Below, one piece after another: positions 45,601-57,600 of a stretch of 64,000 bases of DNA. Position 1 is the first letter of the stretch, and every line of letters starts with the position of its first letter. This DNA comes from Malaya genurostris (lineage: Eukaryota > Arthropoda > Insecta > Diptera > Culicidae). The stretch is from the NCBI RefSeq assembly GCF_030247185.1, contig NC_080571.1:46727002-46791001 (forward strand), read 5' to 3'. Both the position numbers and the translations under genes were made by a program. The notes beneath the pieces were generated by a model. It saw only the letters and a program-made list of their open reading frames with translations, did no database searches and was not told where the DNA came from.

Positions 45601-48600
45601 TCAACTACTTGAATATATGCAAATCAAAAACCATATTGGTTGAATCAAAAATAAATTAGTTAAATCAACTATCGCAAAAATCAAAAACTGTGATATAGCA
45701 ATTTTATGATCGAAGGGTTCTCCGTGCAGAAGAAGCGAGCAGCAACAAGGGCTTGGAAATTGTATTCGTGTCTTTTGCAGTGTCCTGATGCATGCGTTTT
45801 AATAGACGATGAGCATTATGTAAAGAAGGACTCCAAAACCCTTCCAGGTCCACAATACTTTATTGTCGTCGTTGGGGAGGATGTGAGCGATGCGGACAGG
45901 TCGATTCATGTGGAGAAATTTGGTCGAAAGGTACTGGTATGGCAAGCAATATGTTCCTGTGGTTTAATGGCAACCATTTTTTGCACTACTGTACTGTAAA
46001 CTGTAAACTGTAAATGCAGAACTCTGTCGATCTGAGGTCTACAGAAGAGATTGCTACCTTTATATAAGGAACATAGTACACCTTCACTGTTTTGGCCGGA
46101 TTTAGCGTCGGCTCACTATGCCAAAACCACTCTCAATTGGCTTGTGGAAAAGAGTATAAATTTCGTTGAGAAAAATATTAATCCACCAAATTGCCCTCAG
46201 CTTCGACCCATCGAACGTTACTGGGCAATCGTGAAGAGGGTCTTCAAGAAGACTGGTAAGGAAGCTGGGAACATGCAGGAGTTCAAACAAATTTGGGTTC
46301 AAGCGTCCAAAACATGCGATGTAACACTTGTCCGGAACATGTAATGAAGGAATAATTTAAATTTCATCCAGTTTTCATTATGCTCAAGTTTAACCTCGTA
46401 CAATAAAGGATCAATTTTTAGTTTGAATGAAATATCGTTTTTTATCATAATTTGAAAGAAAAATGTGTGGATAGCTTATTTTCGATACATTCCTTACTTT
46501 TTAGAAGTGGCGAAAATGCTCAAAACTGGTTCAGCAGTTTGAGAGCGTGCACAACTCCAGTATTGTTACAAGATGACGCTACTGAGACGAATTTTGATGA
46601 AAATAAGCAAACCATTAAGGAACTAAACCCATGAGGGCTCCTGGCAATGACGAATTTTTTAATGTTTAATTGCTTTGCATTAGCTTTTTTCCCTAGGAAA
46701 CGGAAAGAGTAAATCTAATTCTTAATCCAGATAAAAACCTAGCAGAGAAACATCCAGTTAGGGATAATTGAGTTAACTTTCTTCTATTAGTAAATTTTTT
46801 GATAAAAATATTTTAGTAGGAATGCTGTCTCGTATAAGTGAGCCAGTTTTTACAGTATAGAAAGGCTATGCAAACCGACTTTTGAGCCGAGGCTGACTGT
46901 GATTTACCATTCGACTCAGTTCGTCGAGTATGCAAAATGTCTGTGTATGTATGTAATCTTTTTTGTACTTCAATATTGATTAAAGTAAGCAAGAAAATGG
47001 GACCAGATTAAAATAAAGCAAACAACTTTCCACAAAGTACTGAAATAAATAAATGAACGGAGAGGTCTTCTGATGCAGCGTTCCTTCAATCAAAAAAGAT
47101 TTTTTTTTTAATTTTGTTGAAATTGGTTCCACATATTTCCACATTTTCGAGATATTGATACTTGAATATGTAGTATTTTGTAATTAAATAGTTCAAAGAC
47201 TTTTTAGTTTGTGAACATAAAAATATGCAACCTTTGGCAGAAATATATATTTTGATGATTAAAACACAACTGTAGAACATTTGAAAATTCTAAAAATTTA
47301 TTGAAAAAAGTTATGATGGAAACATTTTATTTTGGGGGTCTCTAATAAATAATACATCATATCTCGACACCAATTCATTTCTAAAGTATTCTTGTTTAAA
47401 CATGATCTAAACGACAAATAAAAAAACGCGTCGTAAATTATTAGGACCTCCGAGCGATGGAGGTTCAAGTTAAAGGTGTTATGATTCTATACATAACTCC
47501 TGAATTTCATCAAGATCCGACTTCCGGTTCAGGAAACCATCTCATTAAGCGCATCGGTACGTACATGTTGTGGTACGGAGAAAGAAAACACAACACTGTC
47601 TCTACGAACGAAGCACGATATGTATGGTGTTCGATTTCGTGCACGCGATTAAGAAAACGAAAACAAACTCCGAAGCTCGATTTTGAAAGCATGAGCGAGC
47701 CCGTCGGCACACAAGAGTCCGAAGTCCGTGTTTTCCTCTGTTAAAAAGAAAACAGTATCACGGCACAGACATGAATGTTTGTTACCGGTATGTTATTTTT
47801 GTTGAATACGGTGCTGAGGTAAAGACAGAATTATGAAATATAAAAATGTCTAATAGTTGACGACACAAAATAGTACGAAATTTTCAAAACAAATTGTAAA
47901 ACTATTCGAACTTGTAGGCCTAGTCAAAAATTGGAACAGTTTTGAGCCTAATTTCTGGTTTGGATTTTCAAACACCCCTTGTAAACCTTGTATTTAGACT
48001 AAAGTTTGTGAAAATCGGTTAAGCCATTTCTGAGCAATGAAATTAGTTCCGTTTAAGAGATGTATTTTAAGTGAAAAAATCCAATTCCACAGTCTCAACT
48101 TCGTTTATCTCATTCGCAAATGATCGCATTCAAAAGAAACGAAGAGAGAGTGGAAGAATGTTAGTCTTTTACTTCAACAAAATACAGTATCAATGCCAAC
48201 GTCACTTGTTTATCTACGACAAGACAAAAACGAAAAAACGTTTGATTGAAAATTTAGTCGAATGTCAATTCTCATTCTATCTTCAATATATTTAAAATCC
48301 AGGAAGTTTGGCTGTAAAGAGAGACTGAATTATGACAAATCAAGGTTTTTACACTCTAGTACCTCTCTGGAAACCAAAACAATAACATCAACAAGTAAAA
48401 ATCATTGTGTATCGTTTTCTGCATTATCGAGTCTCGAAGTTTCGGTTGACGATTTCCTCTGAAAACCGGAAATGACTGAAAGGGTAGAAAAAGAAGAAAG
48501 AACACGCCCGCGTATGACCAAAATTAGGTTAACGCCGGTTATAAAAAAAACGATATATAAAAAAGGAAGAACACAACTTTGAAGCTATTATTCTGCTTTG

Positions 48601-51600
48601 TTCGATGACTGGAACTTGGGCATGGACAATTTACAATACTTTTTTGTGTCTTTCAATCGAGTTTTGAAACATGATTTGACACACACTAAAACACGCCTCA
48701 GAATTTCTTTTGCTGGTATCATTATCGGCGGACACCAGTCCGCCCAAATGCACGAGCTCGTCAACCAGTTCGTTATCGTCACCGTCTATCAATATTCGTG
48801 ATGAGAGGCGTAGTATTTCTTCTTCAGGGCCTCATCCGATTGTTTTCGACACATTTATAGCCAGTTAGACACGTCTTGCTTCGGCTTTCAGTCCGATGTA
48901 TGTTTCCATCATCTTCTCAAAGTTACGTGTTGTCCATCGCTAGCCACTTTTTTCCATCTTTCTGACAATTTACGGTTACCATTTTCAAAAATTCGACCGG
49001 TGGGTCATATCATGCTAAATTGCCTCGTCGTGTCGATCGGTATATTGTGGCCACTTTTCTGGCAATGCTCGGCTCAGACGCATCAATTGTCGTCGGATGT
49101 CCACTCCTGTAGCTCTTTCACTTGGTTGAGTTAGCTCATAATACACCACACCCAGCTGATTCCACCATATGCAAAGTAAACCCTTCAGGTAAGGTTCAGG
49201 AATATTCTGAACGATCATCGATGACATTTTGGGTTATCGTGATGGACCCACTTTTCATCGCCATTAACAATTCGATGGAAAACTCTTTTTTTTTTGTTTG
49301 TACCGTTGAAACAGTTGTACGTGAATAAACGGAGTTCGATGCGCCCTTGGCTTCAATTCATACAGCACTCAATTGCCTACCTTTCGGATAATTCCCTTCG
49401 CTTTTCAACGTTGGCAAATGACTGGTGGAGTAACTTCAAGTAATTTCGCAAGTTCTTTTTGTATTTGCGACGGGTCACGATCGAGCAATCCCTCCAATTC
49501 TTCATCTTCAAATTTTTCGTTTTCTAAATCCAGTTTGCCACTTCTAAACCGCGCAAATCACATCCGACACGTTCGCTTAGCTAGAGTTTGCCATACGCTT
49601 TCATCAAAATACGATGACTTTCGGCGGTTGTTTTTTTTTAATTGAAATAATTACCCGCATAAAAACACTTTATTTGCCTCAAAACTCGAAATTTTCATAG
49701 TTAATAAAGTGTATTGTTTTCTACGCTTCAGCTAACTGACTCATACTGATTCTAGAACTGCTTTTTAAGAAAAAGGTAAAACACTGATATAAACATCAAG
49801 TTACGCCATCTGTAAGAAAACGGTACGAACTCATTCATACAACTAATGTAAAATTCATTGGAGGGCTTAAATTTGGTTCGGAACGAGTTCAAACACACGC
49901 TTTTGACACTCTGATGACTGTCTCAAAACGTGAAAATAATCGTTCACCAAATTCTCTCTCTCTCTCTCTCTCTTTCAATATTTATGCTTGGATTTGCTTG
50001 CAGTGCAGCATGTGGTACCGTCCTGTTCAACGCATATATCGATCAAGTCCAATTCTTTGATTGTAGACAAAGAAGTTTGTTTGCAACGTCATAATCGATG
50101 CCACTAAGAACAATTCCTCTTATTCAAGTATCCATCAAGCATGTGACAATCGCCCTTATTCTGAATAACGACGTATTGATTTTTCGATCGAATGCGGTTC
50201 GATCGAATCCTAGCTACCTTTGATTTTGCTAGCGTTATTAGGAATGCAAATGAGATACGATCGTAAAATCGATACGACGTTATTCAGAATAAGGGCGAAA
50301 ATGTTAAAAAAATGTGACTGGAATGTATAGCTACAGGCACGTAAAATTACCTCTAAGAAATGGGCAACGGGAATGGTTTCATCTATTCAATTAAAAATTT
50401 TAGTCTTTCCTGTGAAGTTTCATTCAAAGGTCATAATCCAGAGTTCACCCATAATTAAAAATCTCTAAGCAATATTAACTAGGTCCAAAAATAATTCCGT
50501 TCTACATACCAAACGACCGCAAACGAATTCCGTTTTTTTTCTCTGGAAATTAATAAATTTCACCCAAAATAAATGAACCACTTTTTACACTTCAAAGCGC
50601 CATACTTTCCGCGAATAGCCATTTCTCTTCCAGTTTTCTTGGTAAGTAAGGCTTGAAACCACCCCGTTTGCAGCCAAAGCACATGGCCCACAAATTGCGA
50701 ACCCTTTTTTTTATTTACTTTTATTTTCTAGTGCAAATGAGAAACGCTTTGATCCGTTCGGACAATGCCCTAGTGTAGAAGGGATGGGGTGGGGGAAGGT
50801 GATAAAGCGAAAACAATTCACCTGATATTTAGAAAAAGAAAAAAAGATTGCCGCTGAGAGCAGCAACTCGCAGCGCCTTTGATTTGGGCACCTGAATTCC
50901 GAACACGTCCGGACAATATTCATTTTTGACTAGAATTGAACGGTGTTTGAGAGAATAAAAAATCAACCGAGCTTTCGTTTGTGTTTCCACCGACCTCCAC
51001 TACTGGTATGTTTCAGCTCACGTTTTCGACGCTCGAAACCTTCGATTTTACCATTGGAATGTGAATTTGAATTTTATATTCATTGTAAATTGATAGAATT
51101 TAATTTTCTCCGTTTTTCGAACAATCGAACAGTCGAACTTCCGATGGTGACGATGTTATCAAATGGCCGCTGAGTCTCAACCGAACAAACAGTTCGAGAT
51201 TTGTTATGCCCTGTCGAAACGAACAATAAACATTGATTTTTAACCCGAGAATAATTCCATATTGTATTTTAACCCCTACAGGACCCCAAGGCGTCATACG
51301 ACGTCAACGGCAACGACGGTGATCCGATGCCGCACTACGATCTGACGGATTCGAATCGACACGGGACGCGGTGCGCCGGGGAGGTGGCCGCCACAGCCAA
51401 CAACTCCAAGTGCGCGGTCGGCATAGCGTACGGGGCCCGTGTGGGCGGTGTCCGGATGCTGGACGGTGACGTGACGGACGTGGTGGAAGCCAAATCGTTG
51501 GGACTTAACTCACAGCACATCGACATCTACAGTGCTTCGTGGGGTCCGGATGACGATGGGAAAACCGTCGACGGTCCGGGCGATATGGCAACGCGTGCCT

Positions 51601-54600
51601 TCATCGAGGGTGTCCGAAAGGGCCGGGGCGGCCGGGGTTCCATTTTCATCTGGGCTTCGGGAAACGGCGGCAGGGAGCACGACAATTGCAACTGTGATGG
51701 CTACACGAACTCGATCTGGACTCTGTCGATTTCGAGTGCGTCCCAGGAGGGATTAGTGCCTTGGTAAGGGTTTTACTGTGGCGCAGATGTTTAATATTGG
51801 TTATAATATATTATTGTTTTTTTTTTGTTTTAGGTTTTCGGAAATGTGCAGCTCAACGCTGGCGACCACCTACAGCAGCGGGAACACAAACGAGAAACAG
51901 GTGATCACTACGGATTTGCATCATTCCTGTACAACGTCGCATACGGGAACCTCGGCCTCGGCACCGCTTGCCGCCGGCATAGCAGCACTGGTGCTGGAAG
52001 CGAACCGGAATCTAACGTGGCGCGATATGCAACACATAGGTAACATGCCCTAGGCTCATTTCAAATTCAATTTCGAAAGCCCTGCTGCCCCGACAGCGAA
52101 TGGCCTTCCGAAATCACTGACGCGAATGAATATTCGATGCATCATGTTATTGCCTGCCATTTACAGTTGTTCGTACGGCGAAGCCCGGAAATCTGAAAGA
52201 TCCAACATGGTCAAAAAACGGTGTCGGTCGACCGGTGTCCCACTCGTTCGGCTACGGACTGATGGATGCTGCTGCCATGGTAAAGCTGGCACGTACCTGG
52301 AGAACCGTGCCGGAACAACAGGTCTGCGAAATAAACGCACCTCATCTGGACAAGTACGAGTCAAATACAAAAAAAATATGCTTTCAATATAGTACTACTA
52401 CTAACTGTGTACAACCATTCTCTCGGTTTTTCACCTACAGACAAATTCCACCCCGCACGAAAGTCACGCTCCAGCTGACGGTGGAACACTGCATGGGCGT
52501 GAACTATCTGGAACACGTACAGGCGAAAATCACACTCACCTCTCAGCGGCGGGGCGATATTCAAATCTTCCTCACATCGCCGTCTGGCACCCGAGTCACC
52601 CTGCTGACACCCAGGTCAGTCGTAGTGATCCCGGTCGCATCCGACCGCAACTTTTGCGGCCACTTTGACCTCTCGTAAAAGCCTGGCGATTGATTATCAT
52701 CATCTTACTGCACTGTTCCGCCGCCTTTGATTTGTTTTTTCTTCTTCTCCATTTCACAGGTCTCACGATTTATCTCGTTCCGGTTTCAATCAGTGGCCGT
52801 TCATGTCGGTGCACACATGGGGCGAGGCACCGCACGGGACCTGGCAGCTCGAGATCCACAACGAGGGGCGTTTATTAGGTGAGATTGATACGGACGATAT
52901 GTTGACGTGTGTGGGTGTGTGTGTTTTTTTTTGCTCGTCACTCACTCTCGTGCTCGCTCGATCAGTGTCGAGCCTGTTATCTAAAAACAAAGCAAAAAAA
53001 AACGATTGTGAACCGTTTGCTGGTTGGCTGTTGCAGATGGTGACTATTCTCGGTAATGGCTGTCAATGGGTGGAAAAACCGAAATGTGAAAATGATTGCT
53101 TTGAGCGCACACCGATGCCGGTGCCGCTTGATGTGTTCCCCCTTACGCCACACGATATTCGGTTTCTGTTCAGGCTTGATTCGAAACCATGGTAATGAGC
53201 CAAATCGACTTTAAACGCAGCAATCGTCGTCAAGTGGAAAATGATGGGTATCGAGGCGATGTCAGAGAACATGCGTTTCCTGTGGAATGATGTTCGATGG
53301 GGGCGCGTTGTTTTTTACTTTCTTTACGAAGCTTCAAACATGTACAGTGAAGTCTGCTACGAAAAAAAAAAGAATCAGGTAATAAGGAATCCCGAGCGTA
53401 TGAAATTTCGACTAGTTGGGGCTTGTCGAAACTGGAGTAATTTTGCACTCAAAATAAAAAATCGCTTTTTCAATTGAATTCAACTACATGGAATTCATAG
53501 CTGGAGTTATTGCTCTATCTAGTGGAAAGTGTGAGAAAGTGATTAAAAATTGTTCAATTTTGGTTTCGATTCAACATTGAACAATCCTGTAACGGTTACG
53601 ATGCTCAAATTCATCACTTCATCGCTCCTGTTTTTAAATTTGAGTAATTTGAGGCCACTCAAATCATGAGTTATGTTCAATGAGCGTGTGCAGCAGGGTG
53701 CCAATATTTAGGGCCATCTCAAAGGCTATAGCTCTGGGTAAGCATATCGGGAATTTTTGTGCCAAACCGGGAAAATATTACTAGCTCAAATATGAATAAC
53801 AATCTTCAGCATCATGATTTATTTTTATTCAACAAGTAAACAGTAGGAGGCAACGCCCAGTTTTGCGTTTGAGTGAGAAGAAGTTTAGCAAAAATTTTTA
53901 AAACAACTTATTGTCCCATGCAGGTTATTTGCTGAACAATTCATTGGAAATTGGGCCAACACCCCATGTCCCGTCTTACGATTTTTAAGGGTTTGAAAGC
54001 AGTTTTAAATCAATCAGAAAGCATCAGAGATTTTATGAACCGTTAGCTGATTGGTTTCTTTAATTTTACTAATGATGAATGTCGAAGTTATTTAATATAT
54101 TCAACTAACTTAAAATCCAATCGAAAATTCTTTCGAGTAAAACTTGTGAGCATGTTTATATTCTGTCGATATTGTAGTGTAACCGTGTTTTTTTTTTGCG
54201 ACGTTTTTCTATGTTTATCGACGCTTTGTAACAAAGGGCTAATAAAAATATATCATTACTGAGTTCTACGGTTCACGATTACTGAACACGTATATTTTAT
54301 GGAATGGTATGGGACTTCGTAATCTTGAGTTTATCTATGGAAAATGACGTTTGGTTATTTCGTCTTTCTTAGCTGTTCTGAGCGTTTTTGGAGAATGGAT
54401 GCCGAAACATGGATATTTAAAAGTGTCTTATATAATTTTTACAAACTGAGTATTTACGAAATGGATTTTCAAATAGCTTCTCCTAAAAAAAGTTCAAAAT
54501 GAGTATCTTCGAGACGGATATGGTTATTAGGCTTGAAGAAAAGAAAATTTGAAATCGTTTCAAAATCCAAGATGGCGACCTCCAGTTTATAGATATTTTT

Positions 54601-57600
54601 CAAAAACTCTTACAAAATGAGTATTTTCAAGCTGGGTTTTCTCGAGAAAATTTCGAAAAATAACGTTCCGATCTTTCTTCATTCGTAACCGTTCTGAGCG
54701 GTTTTGAAGAGTGGATACCGGAAAGAAATCTTTGAAGTCGACTCAAAATCCAATATTGCGTCCTCCGGCTTAACGACTTTTTTCCGGACATTCTAGAAAA
54801 CGATGCTCAGAGTCGTTGAAAAATCGAAGATAGATACTTTCGGAAAACGGCATTGCAAATCGTGACAAAATACACGATGGTATCTAATAGTATTCTTCAA
54901 GAAGATTGTAACTTTTGGTTTATCCATATTTCTAACACAACATACAAAATAAGAATTTTCAAGGCGGATTGTGATATCAGGCTCCGGAAAACGTAGTTTG
55001 TATCTCTGAAAATCCAAGACTTAACCCGGCAAACGACCACAATCAGGTTAAAGCCGAATCAAAATAAACGATATTTACTATTAGACAAATCAAAACTATA
55101 TTTGAAGTCGTCCCAAAATCCAAGATGGCGACTTATCAATATCCTTTGAAAATTCTTACAAAATAAATATTTTCGAAACCGGTAGTCCTTAACTCTAGGC
55201 TTCAGGAGATGACGCTGTCGTTTCAATTTTTTTTAATGATATACTTTGAAATCCCGAACTGCATGGTATTTACGAAATGAACTAAAAAATGGAAAACTAT
55301 GTTCGACGTATATTTAATATCCAAGACTCTATTTTTGACAGTATCCTTCTAAAGATATCGAATATAGTTGCATTTGTAGAACGAATCTGGAATGCAGTTA
55401 TCCAAAAATGGTATTGGTAATGACGGGGTTGGGAATTGAACCCAGGCAGGCTGCGTGAAAGGCATCAACTTATCCGTCACGCTACACCCGTCCCTCAATT
55501 TTGTTATATAATCTCAGACCAAAAGTCACCATTTTGAATTTTGAAATGTTTTTAACCATCAGTTTTCGAAACCTTCTCGAGAAATCCGTTACGAAAATTC
55601 TAATTTTGTAATATTTTTTTATTTAGAATATCGATAAACCAGAAGTTGCCATTTTGGATTTTGAAACGAATCCAAACCACGCCTTCAGGGTCCTAGTCTT
55701 TTAACTCGCTTTTAAAATACTTGTTTAGTAAGAGTTTTGTAGATAACCCGGAAGTCGCCATCTTGGATTTTAGAAAGAATTCAAACATCGTTTTTTGAGG
55801 TGTAGCCTTCAAATCTGCTTCGTAAAAGTTCGTTTCGTGAGAGTTTCTAAGAACTATCGATAAACCTGAAATCACAATCCTTTGGTTTTTCAACTACTTC
55901 AAACCAATGTTGCGAAGAATTTAAATCTTCAAATATTTAGGAAACGATCATCACTATCCACAGATTAACGATGATTATGATCACTCGAAGAGGAGAGTAT
56001 GAACGAAATTCTCACGATTATCAGCCATACAACCCTTTTAACTGAAAATGGTGATATTCAATACAGTGGATGATGTATTGAAAATAAATTTCAAACTAAT
56101 CTTAATATGACGTGCTGTGATTAAAAACAATTATAATGACAATAATGAAAATCTAATCATAAAGCATGTTTCAGGCAGCAGTTTTAACAATATTACTGCT
56201 ATTTACCTAAATTTCATACAGAGAAGTAACCGGTGTGCAGGACTTGACTAGATCGAGGTTCAAACCAACCCAGTGGAAGGGCACTCTATCAAGTGCTATC
56301 GTAGCAAACATTGCTTCTCAGCAGAAGGCTGTCTTAAACGTTATACAAAACCCTGCACTCCTGTTACTTCGATAAATCGAATTCATGCTGAATATCGTTT
56401 GAATGCATTTAATCTATTCAGTCCATGGGAATAAATCTATCCTGGAAATAAAACGAAATCTCAATATTCAGAATGTATTTTTTTTGCAGTATTTGCATTG
56501 CATATTGCTTTTGCGTATTGGACTTTCGACATCTGAATGTCATTATCTTCTATTGAAAATCGCCGCAATTATCTAATTATCAAACCTTCTGCGAAAGTAC
56601 TAATTTTTAGGGGACGGGCATAGCGTGATGGGTAAGTCGATACCTTTCACGCAGCCCGCCTGGGTTCGATTCCCAACCCCGCACATAAGGTTAAAAAGTT
56701 TTTCTGGTCCGAAGAGGCGAATGACCTTAAGGTTAAAACCTCTATAATCAAAACAAAAAAAATGGTACTAATTTGTGAGGTGTTGTGAATAAATATTTCA
56801 AACCAAAAAACGCCATCTTGGATTGTGAATTGATTTCAAATATTACTTACTGGCATCTACTCGTCAAACCCGCTCATAAAATATCAATAACATTACTTCC
56901 AACTGTATCAGAATTTGATGCACGAAGCTCTAGCTTCTACTCTATCAGAACGCTCAGATTTCAGTTGTCAGCTCGTTAATTTATCGTATTACTTCCGTTA
57001 TTTACTAGTGCCCCAATAGGAATTCTTGTTTTTAGGTTTCGTGCTTGAGTGCATTAACAGTTTATGTATAACAAACGTGATTCTCACTGAAACTGTTAGC
57101 ATGTTGTTATGCAGCTGATTAAATAATATTACCCAATTGAGCTTGAATATCATACATAGAAGTAACAGGAACGCAGGTTATCGCTACGCCAATTCAAACG
57201 CTGTGCCTGCTGTGTGTTCAAGAGATGCGATATACTGCGTTACTTATATAAATCCAGTTCATACTAAATAGCGTTTTATTGGGTTTGATCTAAATAGTGC
57301 AGTGTAATCAACCAGCTGGAATTAAAACAGCATTTCGTCGTAATATTCACTATTTGGAATGTGGAATGTGGAATGTGTTGTTCATATTGATCACCCTACC
57401 CTTCATCAAAAATATCGCAGTCATTATTTCTCAGTTTCGATTCAGTTGCGAAATTATTCAGTATAGAATGGAAAATTCAGCATAGAAATATCATTGGACT
57501 ATCTCTTTAGCGATATTTCTGTGGGTGAAAATTCGTCATCAAGTTTCGCTGGCACAAAAAAATCACTTGTGAACTTCAGAGTTTTGTGGAGGCTTGTTTC

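Larger units (their letters stand above)
44336..46494 (+). mobile_element. ITmD37E-type (DD37E) transposon
   Basis: Terminal inverted repeats AGGAGTGTATC...AAAATAAGCTATCCACA (44336-44364) and the inverse (about 46465-46494) are flanked by TA (44334-44335 and 46495-46496). Length is 2159 bp, longer than expected for such elements. A second repeat occupies the part before the transposase (about 44530-45690). MSRIEKEVQ at about 44474 may be the transposase start. DD37E elements are known from mosquitoes. Confidence 0.8.
42849..51281 (+). other. 8.4-kb intron filled with transposon relics
   Basis: The intron separates the catalytic Asp and His exons. It holds a LINE relic, a DD37E transposon, LINE fragments, a mariner relic and a MITE, listed separately. 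The remainder (42849-43330, 46960-48530, 49650-50150, 50300-51281) shows no gene. A 19-bp duplication of 'ctgtcgcagtctctaat' lies near 43145-43195. Confidence 0.85.

Noticed and set aside
52803..53195. Separate 130-residue protein
   Set aside because: It is furin exon 52760-52878 read through its splice donor into the intron.
56611..56690. Functional tRNA gene
   Set aside because: A and B boxes are present, but the acceptor stem does not pair convincingly and related copies with the same body occur nearby, which fits a SINE.
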